64,000 nt of DNA from Paracentrotus lividus (lineage: Eukaryota > Echinodermata > Echinoidea > Camarodonta > Echinidae), in contig CALNVZ010000174.1 of NCBI GenBank assembly GCA_940671915.1, positions 74,077,831 to 74,141,830 of the forward strand. The letters run 5' to 3'. Within the stretch, counting starts at the first letter, position 1; the number at the start of each line of letters is the position of its first letter. Both the position numbers and the translations under genes were made by a program. The notes under the pieces are model-generated. The model was not told where the DNA came from. It saw only the letters and a program-made list of their open reading frames with translations, and did no database searches. Below, in pieces: positions 24,025 through 36,584 of this stretch.

Positions 24025-24312
24025 ATTTGCCTGCAAGGCCTTCCGGAGTTGATGATTGGGTTTCTACTGTAAATGTCGATTCTTTCATTGTCACATGGTT
24101 ACAAGGCTCCGCAGGGGGAAAACCCCAAACTTTCACAGTGACGTGTTGCGAGGTCCTTGCTCCCGATGTATGTTCGGAAATCTCCAGAATCGACCAAACT
24201 AGTACCCGGATCGACAACCTTCGGCCATTTACGCTCTACCGTGTCACGATTAAAAGCCAGACAGTGTGTGGGTTTAGCGAAGATAACTCGTATACTTACA
24301 AATCAACAAGAC
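24025..24312 (+). CDS. Host gene exon: fibronectin type III domain (phase 1-1)
   Basis: 288 bp between acceptor ACCCAAACAG and donor GTAAGC, entering and leaving in phase 1, which is the classic shuffled FN3 exon format. The 96-residue product begins LPARPSGVDD. It shows the B-strand Trp in IVTWLQGSAGG, FTVTCCEV for strand C, and the IDNLRPFTLYRVTI signature with the conserved Leu and Tyr. Four cysteines (CC, VC, VC) may form extra disulfides. FN3 domains are extracellular beta sandwiches used in adhesion and receptor proteins. Downstream exons suggest a single-pass membrane protein. Which FN3 protein it is cannot be said from this domain. No other undamaged FN3 exon was seen upstream in the window. 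Confidence 0.75.
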
Positions 24313-25383
24313 GTAAGCAATTGCATTTTTATGAGTTTGTTCTAAAAACACGAGACTGTCTTTGGCAATCAACCTGATGTTTTAATATTTCAAGCATGAA
24401 ATAGCGAAGCTTTAAAATCCCTTTTTTTTTTTTATAGCAAAGTTGCTTTTTGATTGTAGTAATATTATTTTGTCCATACGAAACAAACTATTATGAGGAA
24501 TGTGTCCGAGCGGATGTACATGTATGTTTGTGGTCTTATATTCCCTACCTTGTGGAGAACAATATGGCCCGTATTCTGCTACGGGGTTTAGAGTTGTGCT
24601 GTCGCACAGAAATAGTAAGGATAATGAAACGAGAATGCAACGCTGATTTGCACGCTTCTCTATGAAGCGTCAGTGAAGCGTGCGTCTAATCGTACGAAAG
24701 TAGATTCGGATGACGTCATTCGGGATAAATTATGTACAAACATTTGTAAAGAATTCTAAACTAGGGGCATAGGTGTTTTAGAATTTGATATGGCTTTGCA
24801 AGTTTTATGTCGGAGGAAGCTAATTTATCTATTTTCTCGTTAACTTGAAGTTAAAGGTTGTTAAAATCTTGTTTAAGAATTAGGAGCATTATAGAACTGT
24901 CCACAACGATTAGATTAATTGCATGTTAATCATCAAAAATGACATTTCCGACACGATTGAAGTTTTAGTTGACCTGACATATTGAAGAAAGGACAACTGA
25001 CGCGAAAACCAACAATAAACTAATGGTGGCAAGTCACTTGTCATTACACTGGAAAAAATGGAATTTGGAACTAGTTTGAGACTAATTTGAGACTGGTTTG
25101 AAATGATTTTGGATGTTTTTTGTCGCGGAGACGTCTCAAAGACGTCTCCGAGATATTCCCACGACCAAGCGCGGCGATTTAATGTCACGACGGGGAGGCG
25201 GGGGGGGGGGGCGAAACACCCGAAAGTGGAAAAAAATAAACACTCAAAATTCGCATACTTCGCACATTATGCAGAAACTAATGAAAATGATTGCGAGTGC
25301 GAATCGCGAGCCGGAAATTTTGCCTTATAATAACATTTAGCATCTTATTTGACATACATTTTACCCTCTTTATTAGCTTCACT

Positions 25384-25561
25384 CAGGGGCCGCGGAGCCG
25401 GGGGGGCTGGGGGGGGGGGGCTGCAGCCCCCCCACTTTTTTCAGCCAACGTGTACAAAAATGCAAAAATGACCATACATTTGTGATTTTTAGCCTGTTCA
25501 GCCCCCCCCCCCCCACTTTCGGCTCAGCCCCTCCACTTTCAAAAACGCTCCGCGGCCCCTG
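25384..25561. mobile_element. 178 bp hAT-like MITE with TCACT duplication
   Basis: Ends CAGGGGCCGCGGAGC / GCTCCGCGGCCCCTG, with 5 bp target duplications TCACT at 25379-25383 and 25562-25566. The inverted partner element is unoccupied at this place (about 59790-59802). CAGGG ends and a short duplication fit hAT-type elements. The interior is C- and G-tracts around CTGCAGCCCCCC. Confidence 0.7.
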
Positions 25562-25749
25562 TCACTAGCTAATCACTACATAAAAAATGTTCATTTTTAA
25601 AAATCGAAGGGGGACGATCCCCCCATAAAAAATCGAGGGGGGACACGTCCACCCCCCGTCTCCCCGGGATCGCTGCGAATGCTCGCGACAGAAAAAAAAA
25701 AAATATATATCGGAGACGTCCTTGAGTATCCGAGTCGCGGGGACGAAGT

Positions 25750-25776
25750 GAGATACCACCTTTATGGTGGTATCTC
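25750..25776. other. Perfect 11 bp hairpin GAGATACCACC-TTTAT-GGTGGTATCTC
   Basis: Uninterrupted dyad with a 5-base loop, conserved in the inverted partner at 59580-59606 with the loop complemented (ATAAA). It sits among GACGTCTC palindromes in the element. Function unknown. Confidence 0.7.
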
Positions 25777-26961
25777 AAGGTATTTATCATGAGACTGATT
25801 TGAGACTAATTTCGGACGGGTTTGATACGGTTTTGTTTTTTGTCGGGGAAAGATCTAAAAGTGGTCGCACAGACGTCTCATGAATCTCCGCGACATCTCA
25901 TGAGTCGAGGGAAAATAGAACGAATGTGTGTTTTTTTTTCTGTCGTGGAGACGTCTCTGATGATACATAAAACAATTATCGGAGACGTCTCCGAGTGTTC
26001 GAGTCTCAGAGACATCTCCGCGAAGTCAGATACCACCTATACGTCCATAATTTCTGCAGAGGAGAAAAACACCATTATCATATTGAACTGAGAATGTAAA
26101 CTAATGTTTTCTTTCAAGACTACTGAATTATTAATTGCACTTGACATAAAATAGGACCACTCGATTTCTTTTTTTGCATATATTAGTGTGTTGCTATGTG
26201 AGACAAGAAACGTGTTTGTCAGTCATAGCAACAACTAGTTATGCAAATTGGATTCAAAATACTTAACGAGTAGTTCATTCAGGCAATTGGTTCCGCCCTG
26301 AATCTGAGACCTTTGTCCGTTGTCATTGTGCTATGTTTAATAGCCATAACCTGGAACCGCTAAGCTTCTCAAAGAAAAGATAATCCGTGCTTTGATATAT
26401 ACCTCGTTAAAGATGGATTACCTTTTTCATCACAATAAAAGAATTTCCCGCTCCATTTCAAATATAGCGAGCATACATACATACAACATGTACAAAAAAA
26501 TACACACAAAAAGAATGGAAACAAATTCCACCATTCTTCAAAGGTCCATATTATTTATAATTATTTGATAGATGTAGGGATTTCGAGGCCGATTGGATAT
26601 TGTTAATGAACATTGACGTTTTATTGTTTATGTGTATGGCACTGTAAACAGTTGAATATTTAAATAGTGGAAAATTTATATATTTACCTCTTCCCATTAT
26701 TACAACTTTTGCCCCTCCCAAATAAGAAAAAAAAAAATTAAAAAAAAAAAAAAAAGAAAGAAAGAAAAAAAAAAGTAATAAGAAAAAGATTGATGCGCAT
26801 GCACCTAACGTGAGACTTTTGCGCATGCATGTAGCGTGATGTCGGAATCAAATTCAACGTTTCATTGCTTTTGGCCAAATACGGACACTTCACATTTGTG
26901 AAAGAAAATATTCGTGGAGCTATTTAGGAGATTAATTCAAAAGAATAAAACTACGAACAGA

Positions 26962-27555
26962 TAATTTATTATATTATATATCTAATATAAATTTTTATCT
27001 ATCTTTTATGTTTTACATTGTTAGAAAAAAAAAGAGTAAACTGCAGCAGTAGGTCAACCACTTAAAATTATGGCAATGCTTTTCTGATCAGAGCAAGTTT
27101 CGATCCGAAAAATACAAAAACACAAACACCCCCCCCCAAAAAAAAAAAAAAAAAAAAAAAAATAAAATAAAAATAAAATAAATAAATAAATAAAAAATAA
27201 AATAAAAATAACAAATTAAAAAAAAGAAAGAAACAAACGAACGATTAAAAAAAGCCTGGTCGTATCATTATTGGGGGAGTAACGATCCGGATCATAATTA
27301 TAGTCAATTAAGCCTGGGTTACACCAGGACCGAATCAGCTGCGAATCCACTATTCGGGAGTAGTCTGTTCTCCCTCCCAGAACGCGCGAAAATTCGGGAG
27401 GGATTCGGCTCGTTTTGAAATGTTCAAAAACCAGCCGAATAACCCCAAAAACACTCCCGAATGTGTCCCCCTCAAAGTGAGATACCATCCGTAGGGATCA
27501 TTATGTGCCTTTGAGGTATATAATTTATTCAGAGGGAATAAAACCATTGTCCCTT
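26962..27555. other. ~600 bp insertion in the + GGCCCG element
   Basis: The partner element goes directly from GAATAGAACTC to the CCAGG...TTAATTGTT region, so this block is extra. It contains a C-tract, a long A-rich tract with AAATAAATAAATAA (about 27128-27230) and a GC-richer segment with ATTCGGGAG words. A poly-A-containing retroposed fragment is possible. No domain recognised. Confidence 0.5.
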
Positions 27556-27904
27556 TTCAGCTGAAAATTTCCAAGCCTGTTAATTGTTCCCATCCCAGGC
27601 CACTGAATTGTTAATGAATACTTAGGACGTGATATTTAAAAGTGCATGACAAGCGACAATGCACAACACTCGGTAGTCAAAGGATAAAGCGGCTACAAAC
27701 ATTCATTGTTGCGTCATTATTTCAATGGATTTCCGGTTTTATCTTGTGCGTTTCAGTGCACTAGAAACTTCCAAATGTACGGAAGTTGTACACGTTTGGG
27801 AGGTTTTTTTTCGTGCTGGGAGTTTTTTCTCGTACGGTGCTATTGTTCGATGCTATTGTCAATTGCCGTACAACTCTAAACCCCGTAGCAGAATACGGGC
27901 CTAT

Positions 27905-28980
27905 GAGTTTTTTCACGACCTTATGGAGACACCAAATCTTGTTCCATAGGAAAAAGTAGAATCGATTTTTACACTGGTTAACCACAACATAGACCGCACG
28001 CCTGTAATTTGATCTAGTCGATAAAAAAAATGCACCACCGACCCGTACCAAAGATGATGTCATTGTTATTTAAAATTCATATAAAATCAATGATATGTAT
28101 TAACATATTTTTCAATTGTACATTGAAAGGGATCATCAATGGTCCAGATGATTAGATATCAGAAGTTGGTCCTAACGGAATTTTGGCAGTTGCTCAAGGT
28201 ACTCCCAAAGTGTTGCCAATTTAAGTCTATTTGCCTATTGTTTTACTGCAGCCCTTTTAACAGAAAAAACCCCCAAAAAACCTCAATTCATATTTTTACT
28301 CTATGGGGTCATTTCGTGAAGAAATAAAAAAAAAAAAATCCTTTTAAAAATGAATAAGTTTAAAAACGAGTCAATTTCCTTTGTTTGAGTTAAAATTTCG
28401 AATTGAAAAGACACTTTGTAACCATGCAGTTGTAGTTCAAGTTGTATAATTAGAGCACATATATCGTACATCATCAATATAACCATTTCTAGCTTGTTAA
28501 ATATAAAAATAAGCATGGATTATCCCGAGAAATCGTACTTCAACACCAGATGGCGACAAACACGTTTGTGAAAATAATTTAGATATTCTCTCAAATATCA
28601 TCTTTTGGACACTCTAAATGCATGAGTGGATCAGAAAAATTAGAAAGTTGATATTTCACATTCTTAAGGCAATATCGTGCATTTTCATTTATTATTTTGA
28701 GCCCCCCCCCCACCCCCGTTGCACCCGTCAATATCTCTACAAGTTGTAATATTATAGTCATTTCTTTTTTGCATTATAATTCATTCATATTGTTCATGTA
28801 TCGACTATGGATTACTCTTTCCTTCGTATGTATTGACAGTGTATACATTTCTAGCATGCAGATGTTGAGGAAATAAAACCTTTAAAATTCATGAAAATGG
28901 GGGGGGGGGGACAAAACAAAACAAAAACAGAAACTACACAACAACAAAAAGCAAACAACAAAAACCGACAACAAGCTACC
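27905..28980. other. Intronic stretch without recognised gene
   Basis: AT-rich sequence with short homopolymers, a C-tract at about 28700 and a G-tract at about 28900. No splice-bounded exon, RNA gene or repeat end was seen. Confidence 0.5.
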
Positions 28981-28983
28981 ATA

Positions 28984-30037
28984 CTGGGTGTTTCAGAAAA
29001 AAGGAAACCCAACTTTGATAAACAATAATTTCAAAAATATTCCAATGGTGATTATAAAATTTATATCACTGTAAAGTGCAACTCATTACCATTCTAATGA
29101 TACCTCTCTCACCTCACCCATATCATGCTTCGCTGAACCCCATTGTTCTGAAAAAGTCTTGTAAAATTGTGCGTGGTTCACTTTCATGCACCTTGAGATG
29201 GTTTGTGTGAATGCGCCTGGAAGGGAAACCCAACTCTGATCATAAGTAATTTCAAAAATATTTCAGTGGTGATTAAGAAGTTTATATCACTGGAAAGTAC
29301 AACTCATTACTATTCTAATGATACCTCTGTCAGCTCACCGATATCATGCATTACTGAACCCCATTGTTTTGAAAATTGTCTCGCAACATTGTGTTAGGTT
29401 CTCTTTCATGCTCCTTGAGATGAGTTGCTTTAAAGGTTCCTAACAAATCTAAGTAAAGCATTCCAGTGACTTTAAATAAATGGGTTTGTTAAATGGATTG
29501 GAAATGTCTACTTATTAAGTCCATTAATCTTACCATCCAGGTAATTTTATCATGTTACTGCTCACGACAACCCAGAGAACCTTCAGTTCTCCGTGGATAA
29601 TGTAAGAAGCATGACAGTGCCTCAATCACAATTTTGCAAGATATTTTCAGAACAATGGGGTTCAGTGATGCGTGACATTGGTGAACTGAAAGAGATATCA
29701 ATAAAATGATAATGAGTGGCACTTTCCAGTGATATGATCGTCATAATCACCACTGTCATGTATTTTAAATGATTGATGATGAAAGTTGGGTTCCCTTTTT
29801 TTAGGCACATTGTAACAACCCATCTCAATGAGCGTGAAAGTGAACCACTCACAATTTTGCAAGACATTTCCAAAACAATGGGGTTCAGTGATGCGTGACA
29901 TTGGTGAGCTGAGCGAGAAATCATTGTAATGGTAATGAGTTGCACTTTTCAGTGATATAAATGTTATAATCCACATGGTAATATTTTTGAAATTATTGAT
30001 GATCAAACTTGGGTTTACTTTTTTCTGGGTCACCCAG
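28984..30037. mobile_element. Foldback element with tandemly doubled arms
   Basis: 1054 bp, TA on both sides (28982-28983, 30038-30039). Ends CTGGGTG...AGAAAAAAG / CTTTTTTCT...CACCCAG. Each arm carries two related units of about 220-230 bp, recognisable by GAAACCCAACTTTGAT, TTTATATCACTG and CTGAACCCCATTGTT. The right half repeats both in inverted order. Non-coding. The open frames on the - strand arise from the repeats. Probably mariner-type in origin. Confidence 0.8.
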
Positions 30038-30049
30038 TATATATAAAAT

Positions 30050-30640
30050 CAATGGTCCAAATTATCGAGGGTTTGGCAGTGTTTGGGGAAGTCATGGGTG
30101 TATAATTCGGTTCAATATCACAAACATTAAGTTTTTATATAAGACATAAATTATCTTTTAGCCGGAAGGTGATTCAAAGCAACCATACGTGACCTCATGG
30201 GTACCAGTAGACCTTTTGCACAAAATATATTGGGAGCTGAATGCCTCGGATTCTTCTAGATACAAACTATAGTTTTAAACGTGTTTCGTTGATTCTCTGC
30301 AAACGATTTTAAAATCTGCAACACATTGAGAGTGTGTTGAAAGAAAAATGTAGATAGAAAGAATAGAACTGAAAACTTAAATATATCTTGCAAGGAACGT
30401 TCTTAATTATGGAATGGTGAAAAAATACGGAAACAAAGACTTTTTTTTTTTTGGTTGTTTTTTGTTTTAATTCTTCAGTATTTCTTTGCTTAGGACTTGT
30501 GATACTCTAGGTAATTGTATCCAGTGTCATTACAGTTCAAGACGCCACAATAGAGAGTGACTACGTGTAGTCCAATACAAAACATGAAGCTCACATCGTC
30601 CATCAAGAATATAGTTATCTTCATCGTCAACCACGGAAAG
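30050..30640. other. Intronic stretch without recognised gene
   Basis: AT-rich, with a T-tract near 30445. Nothing supported. Confidence 0.5.
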
Positions 30641-31010
30641 GCTCACTTCAGAGGCGGTGAAACCGGGGGGGGGGCAGGAGGGCACTGTGACCCCACTTTG
30701 TCATCCACCTTAAAAGTGCCCCTTTTCTTAGCTAATAAAATGTCATTTTTTTTATAAAAAGGGGCACTTTTAATCCTAAAATGTGTCCCTTGTTACTCCA
30801 TGTATGTCTTTTAAAACGCCGATTTTTCGGCTCGCGCTTCACGCTCGCGGATACTAAATAGGGTCTGTAATGCACAATAAACTCCAATTTTGAGCTCATT
30901 ATTTTCGGCTCGCGCTCGCTGATATTAAATAGGATATATAATGCAAAATTAACTCAAATTTTCAGCTGAAAAAAAAAATCAGTTCGCTCTTCGCGCTTGC
31001 AATAACTTTG
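30640..31010. repeat. Tandem units of the GCTCGCGCTTCGCGCTCGC repeat
   Basis: Three related blocks near 30830, 30900 and 30985 each start with TTCGGCTCGCGCT or a variant, followed by GATACTAAATAGGGTCTGTAATGCAC. They form a short tandem series of about 75 bp units. The same word family recurs at 48235-48490, 59862-59882 and 62900-63050. Confidence 0.6.
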
Positions 31011-32860
31011 TTTAACATCATTAAATTACAAAGCCATTATTCTTAAAAGCATAAATTGAAAAGCAAATTTTCTGTGCACCCCCTTCATAACCGAACACTT
31101 TTCTCTTTAAGTCTCTGATCTCAAGGGGTTTTTTTTTTTTGTAGAAAAAGCGCCCCACGATGTGGTCAAGACGGTTCAAGTCTGTGAACAAAATAAAACA
31201 CTTCTCATGGTGTTAATTTGGAATTCTAATAAGACATAAATAAGTTTAAACTGAACATGGATCAATCAATGCCTACACTTAAACTTCATGATAGTGATGA
31301 TGATGGTGATGTCATTCTGAAGTTGATAAGAGTTCGCTTCCAACAAAATTTTACACTGGAGACCCTATAAATTTGAAGGAACTAAATATATCACTGTTCT
31401 GCAGGTCCAACAACCATTGGAGAAAAGGAGAAGAACAACTATCGCTCGGATAGAAACTGTGTTTTGATCAAAGAACCTAGTAGTGAGATAGGCGTACATA
31501 AGTTACTTTGAAGTTGCAGTTATAATTTACACCTTACCATCTATGTAGGATATATCATATTATTGCAAATTACTTTCTTCCTTTGAAATGGATGGTATTC
31601 CGAAAATAGACGATGTCTTCCAGTCAAATGTCAGCATACCGGCACCAAGTATGATGTCATGCTACTCCAACAAAAATTTACCATCAGTATTCTTACTGAT
31701 GTCGAGACGGCAGCCCGACAAGAAGGATTTTATAGTTACAACAAATAATATTCATTGGTGGTCTTAAAGACTTTCCCTGTAATCATACTACAAAATATGT
31801 GTTTCTCCTTTTCCATTGGATTTATTTCATTAAAAAAAAAATATATAACTCCGAAATTGTACATGTTGTATATCGATAGTTCTTTAGATTAGATTAAGGT
31901 TGTGTTATGTGTCAAGTGCCATTTGTTTTTATTTCAAGCAGACGATTAGTGCAAATCGAGTTGTAACCAAAAAGAATAAAAATAAAAAAATAAAAAAGGC
32001 GGTCAGTGGGTGGTAAATCCATTTGTAAAAATAGAAATCAAAACGCACTGTTTTAGTAATCTCCCTTTGTAAAAGTAGGCCTATTGAATTTCTAAATTTC
32101 TCTTAATTTTGATCATACATGCATTTATAGTGATGTGAAGTTGATATTTAAGAGCATCTTTGGAAAATTTATAAAAATGGGTTTGTCGCCATCTGTTGTC
32201 GAACTAACATATAAAGATCTGTTAAAATACTAAATTGGGGGTATATTTTTACCTTTAAAAGTCTATAATAGGCTTGAATACCCATTTTCATGGTATGTGA
32301 CATTTATTTCCCATTTATTCCAATGTTTAATACCATTTTTACTCATTAATTTTGACATTCTAGCCCAAAAGGAAATAAAAACGCCATATTTTTTTTCTGA
32401 ATTTTATGCATCCGCCCTTTATTTTCCCCAGGTCTTGTGCAATTAGAGACCCTTAAACGGTAAAGGAAGTAAATATTCATGATTCAGTACTATTAAGTGT
32501 GAATTCCTCTGACATTTCTGACTACTTGCCACTTAAATTGGAGAAAAATTTGCGAATTAGGTAGGAAAACACAAAATTCACACATTGCGCCAAAATGGCG
32601 CCCCTGAAAGGCCCAATACGAGGTGAAAGCGGGGTCTGAAAATTTGACCCCCTCCATTTTTGGTTTGGTGGGACCCTTTAGAAGCCAAAACAGTCAGAAA
32701 ATTAAATTTGGCAGTTTAGTCCTACGGAATAACTTAACATACCCCACTTCATAGGGAAAGCGATTATTTTATTATTGTTATTACAATTCGTTCCTAGCCG
32801 GGTAATATGGGATCAAGGCTTTTTAAAACTATATATTATGATATGTATATGATATACGTA
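31011..32860. other. Long intronic stretch without recognised gene
   Basis: No open frame with domain features, no clear inverted ends, and no RNA gene. Composition is like other intron sequence here. Confidence 0.5.
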
Positions 32861-35800
32861 ATATCATTCATTCAATCATTCATTCATTTATTTTCTCATC
32901 AAAACATATTACAAACAATTAAGGCTTGATAAAAATAATCCCTTTAGTATCTTAAATATACAAATCATTCAATAATACAAGTGATACAAGGTAAAACAAT
33001 AACAATATAACTAGGTACAAGAACACAATATAAAAAACAAGCTAACATATGAAACACAAGAAGGTACAAAGGGAAAAAAAGAGGAGGAAATCTTAAAAAA
33101 ATATAATGCATTAAGATACGTTGCTTAAAGTGTTTAGGAGATATTTTTTGTATAATCAATTTAACTGGTTAACTGTTTTACTATTTTTAAAGGTTGAAGG
33201 TTATTCCAGAGAGTCGGACCATGATAAAATATTGAGGATTGTGACATTAAAGTACGATTTAGGGGGAGATGGATATTTCGTGCAATTCTAGTGTTATAAT
33301 TATGTGTAGAACAGTTTAACGTAAAATATCAATTGAGAGCTTTAGGAAGAAGATTGGTTGATAGTTTAAACATGAAAATTGCAGTCTCTAAAGATAATAA
33401 TTTCTGAAAGGGTAAGATTTGCATTTTCTTGAATAGAAGTGAACTTGGTGAAAGGAATGGTGAATGTGTTATAAGCCGTATTCCACGTTTTTGTAATTTA
33501 TGAATGCGTTCCAAATTTCTCTCAGAAGTAAAGCCCCATTCAATATTACAATAATTAATATGGATTGAAATCAAGGTATGATATAATATTTTCCAAACAG
33601 ATTGTGGCAAGAATTGCAATCTGTACAAATCTCCAATACTCTTGGCTAAATTTTTACATATATAATTAACATGATAATTGAACGAAACTTTTTCATGTAC
33701 AAATACTCCCTGAAATTTGGTGTTGGACACTCGACATAACTTGTTTTTTTTAAAGATATAGTTCAAGATCACATGGAATATTAGTTTGAGTACCGAACAT
33801 TTTATTATTAGTTTTTGTAATGTTTAAAAACAACTGATTTGCTTCCATCCATTTACTTATTTTATCTAATTGACAATCTACATATCTAAATAAAGTATGA
33901 GGATCAGGATCACCTTTACAAAATACACTCGTATCGTCTGGAAACAAAATATAACGTAAATGTTGGGTAGAGTAAGGCAGGTCATTATATTAAATATTAA
34001 AAATAATAGCGGTTCAAGAATGGATCCTTGAGAAACACCACACTTTATTAATTTTTCTTCAGATTTAACACCATTAATTAAAGTTAATTGTTTTCGATTA
34101 TTAGGGTAACTTGATATAAGTTGGAGAACTTTACACCTGATACCATAATGAGTTAACCTTTTAAATAAATAACACTGTTCGTCATAAACATGATAAAGGT
34201 GGAATATTTTTTTGCCGCTATAGCGACATGATTTTGCTCTGACTCTAATTTCTTGAATATGTTTGTCCCTGCTTTTACTTTTTGGGACCCTGGCTATATC
34301 TTGGACATTCTCCCAACCCTTCACGTGGACCATTTTCCAAACAAACATTTGTCAACCCCTGTGATGCCCATTTTTGTCATTTTTTTCTCATTTTGGGGCC
34401 CCTTTTTGTTTTCCCTGCCGATCAAGCCCCCCTCAGTCCTACCCCCAGGAAACGCGACTGAGGTGTACTGTTTTATATTGTTCTTTAAGTTAAATCTATA
34501 TTTCTGGGGACAGGCTTAGGTCCTTTGTCTAGGGGAGGGGTTGAAGTAAAAAACGAGATTGGTGAAAATTCGGAATATTTTATTCCATCTTTATGCTGAA
34601 AACAAAAGAAATGACAAACCACCTTTAACCCTTAAATATCATCATTTTCCCTTTAAATTTTGTTTAGCCTCGATGACAAGGCTGTAAATAGTCATTATTG
34701 ATAATATTTTATTTTGATTTATGTTTAGTTGAGATTTTACAATACACTTTACGGAAGATAAAAATTTCCATGGTGTAAAAATGAATAAAATGAATGTTGA
34801 ACCCCAATCAAAATAAATTTTGATCCCTCCCCTAGACAAAAGAGGCGAGCCTGTAACCATAACTCTAGATTTAATTTAAAGAACAATAACAAATTTCCAC
34901 CTCAGACGTATTTCCTTGGGATAGGACTGAGGGGGCCTTGGTGGGTCGCGTGAACAAAAAAAGGGCCCCAAATATAAGAAAAAATTACGAAAATGGCCAT
35001 CTTCTGGGGGTGACAAACTTTTTTGAAGAAAAATCCCCGGGAAGGGTTGAAGGAACGTCCAAGATATACCCAGGATCCCAAAAAGTGAAAGCGGTGACAA
35101 ACACATTAAAAAAAAATAATAACGGAGCAACATAATGTCGCTTGAGCCAGAAAAAAATATTTCACCTTTATGACGAACAGTGTAGAATGGTTTATAACAT
35201 CAAATGCTCTTGATAGATTATTGAAAACAGTTAGGGTGTATTCTTTTTTGTTAATTGTTTGGTTTATGCTATTGATTAAATCTAATATTGCAGTGGCAGT
35301 GGAGTGACCCTGTCTAAATCCGAATTGGTTGTTAATTAGAATATAATTTTATTTATAAACGTTATTAGTCTCTTGTAAATACATTTTCTAAGATTTTGAA
35401 AATATTGTTAAGACTGGAGATTGGTCGATAATTGTTTTGTTTTCTTTTTGTCCTTTTTGTGGATTGGGGTTACTCTAGCTATTTTCATTTGTGTTGGAAA
35501 GATACCGTTTAATATACAGTGATTGAAAGAAAAGGCTTAATGGTTCACAAATCAGATGGATAACATTTTTTCAGTACTTTAATATCGATATTATCTATTC
35601 CTGCACTTGTATTATTTTTCATATTACTAACTATGGTTATAATTTCGTTTGCGCTTACAGGTTTAAAGAATGTAGAATTGATATTTGGATGTTTTAAATA
35701 GTTGTTAAATGAATTATTATAATGAAATACATAATGAATTACTTATAAGAATTGGTATTTGTTTCGTTTAATTTGGTGCCAAAGTTTACAAAAAGTCATT

Positions 35801-35990
35801 AAAAGAATGAGCAATATCTACTTTTTTGTTTATTTTCATTGTACCAGTTAGGAAATCTTCCTCTCTTGTACAATACAACAAACAATTTCGTTTTCAGACT
35901 TTCGCGTATTAAACTTTGTAGTGGAGATCTAGTCTTATTTGCCAACTGAACATGACCATTTTGTATAAAGTGTCCCTGCACTTACTTTCT
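32861..35990 (-). pseudogene. CR1/L2-type non-LTR retrotransposon, 5'-truncated and interrupted
   Basis: On the - strand, reverse transcriptase blocks appear in order: SAGIDNIDIKVLKK, the ARVTPIHKKD region, NYRPISSLNNIFKILEN, NQFGFRQGHSTATAI, LSRAFDVINHSTL, then after a 1 kb insertion LFKRLTHYGI, CGVSQGSIL, a decayed FPDD in place of the FADD box, and the C-terminal SIGDLYRL...INYCNIEWG region. The 3' end is a short ATTC/GAAT tandem tail (about 32864-32892), typical of CR1/L2 target-primed insertion. The endonuclease part is absent, so it is truncated near 35990. Several frameshifts make it inactive. Confidence 0.8.
34173..35182. mobile_element. CACTGTTCGTCATAAA foldback inserted in the RT
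   Basis: About 1 kb; the ends CACTGTTCGTCATAAA / complement are perfect. The two arms of about 450 bp are diverged inverted copies of each other, sharing TTTGTC, ACTTTTTGGGA, CTATATCTTGGAC, the AACCCTTC region and TGTCTAGGGGAGGG. It splits the RT between HSTL and LFKRL codons. A second copy is at 61871-62867. Target duplication not resolved. Confidence 0.8.
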
Positions 35991-35999
35991 ACGTTCTTT

Positions 36000-36584
36000 G
36001 TCGAAATATTGAAAATTATTATCCAAAGTCCAGAGGACGATCATACTTTTTATTTATTGCAGCATGCCTTCATACAAAATGGCGGGATGAAAACCGCATA
36101 ATAATCGTTTTGTTTCTGTTTCGTCTCTCTTCCTCTTTTAGCCTTGTCTCCGAAAAAACTTGGTAAGGTTAAACCACATTTATTGAAATGCCCCCATTGT
36201 ATGTTAATTCAATAAGTTCGTTTATAACAAAGTTCAAGTCAAATTTACTTTTTGCAATGGATTCATCGATTTGTTAATAATTATGTGAAAAGAATCAAAA
36301 CAAACTTTGATAATACCTGTATAATATAGTCGAGAAAATTCCCCCTTTTGGAGTATTTTCGTTGTATTTTTCACAGTGTGGACAGTTTACATTTCGATTA
36401 TCCGTAAGACATTAAACCACCATCATTATTACATGTTTCAACAGTTTCTATGATGCTTTACATGCTTCAGTTCCTCTGCGAGCGCTGGGGACATAAAATA
36501 AAAATTAACTTAAACTCCCCGTCTTCAACTCCCCAACAAAGATTCTTCTCTTGATCCGCCACTGTATTTTAATATCTATTGCAG
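36000..36584. other. Intron sequence before the 36585 exon
   Basis: AT-rich, no repeat ends recognised. It ends in a short TTTTAATATCTATTGCAG acceptor. GATCCGCCACTG occurs just before it and again at 37026-37037. Confidence 0.45.

Larger units (their letters stand above)
13747..26099 (+). repeat. Copy B of the ~12.2 kb head-to-tail duplication
   Basis: Matches copy A from 1516 to 13746. Homology starts inside a transposase exon at GTATCTACAAC and ends around TGTAA at 26095-26099, inside the GGCCCGTATTCTG element, which continues only in this copy. B keeps the FN3 exon open and the microsatellites and MITE ends cleaner than A. It is the better template for annotation. Against copy C (37062-45694), B differs mainly by substitutions and discrete insertions or deletions, as expected of real transposon divergence. 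Confidence 0.85.
24566..27901 (+). mobile_element. GGCCCGTATTCTG element, + copy (3.3 kb, non-autonomous)
   Basis: Inverted ends GGCCCGTATTCTG(C)TACGGGG with TTTAGAGTTGT, flanked by TAT on both sides (24563-24565, 27902-27904). No transposase is encoded. It contains GAGACGTCTC palindromes, a perfect hairpin (25750-25776), a nested 178 bp insertion and a ~600 bp insertion (about 26962-27555) that the inverted partner at 58106-60966 lacks. The short frames within it are not supported. Confidence 0.75.

Noticed and set aside
34253..34519. Plus-strand frame MNMFVPAFTFWDPGYILDI and its relatives at 34876 and 61941-62236
   Set aside because: They are readings of the foldback arms, seen in both arms and both copies with no domain.
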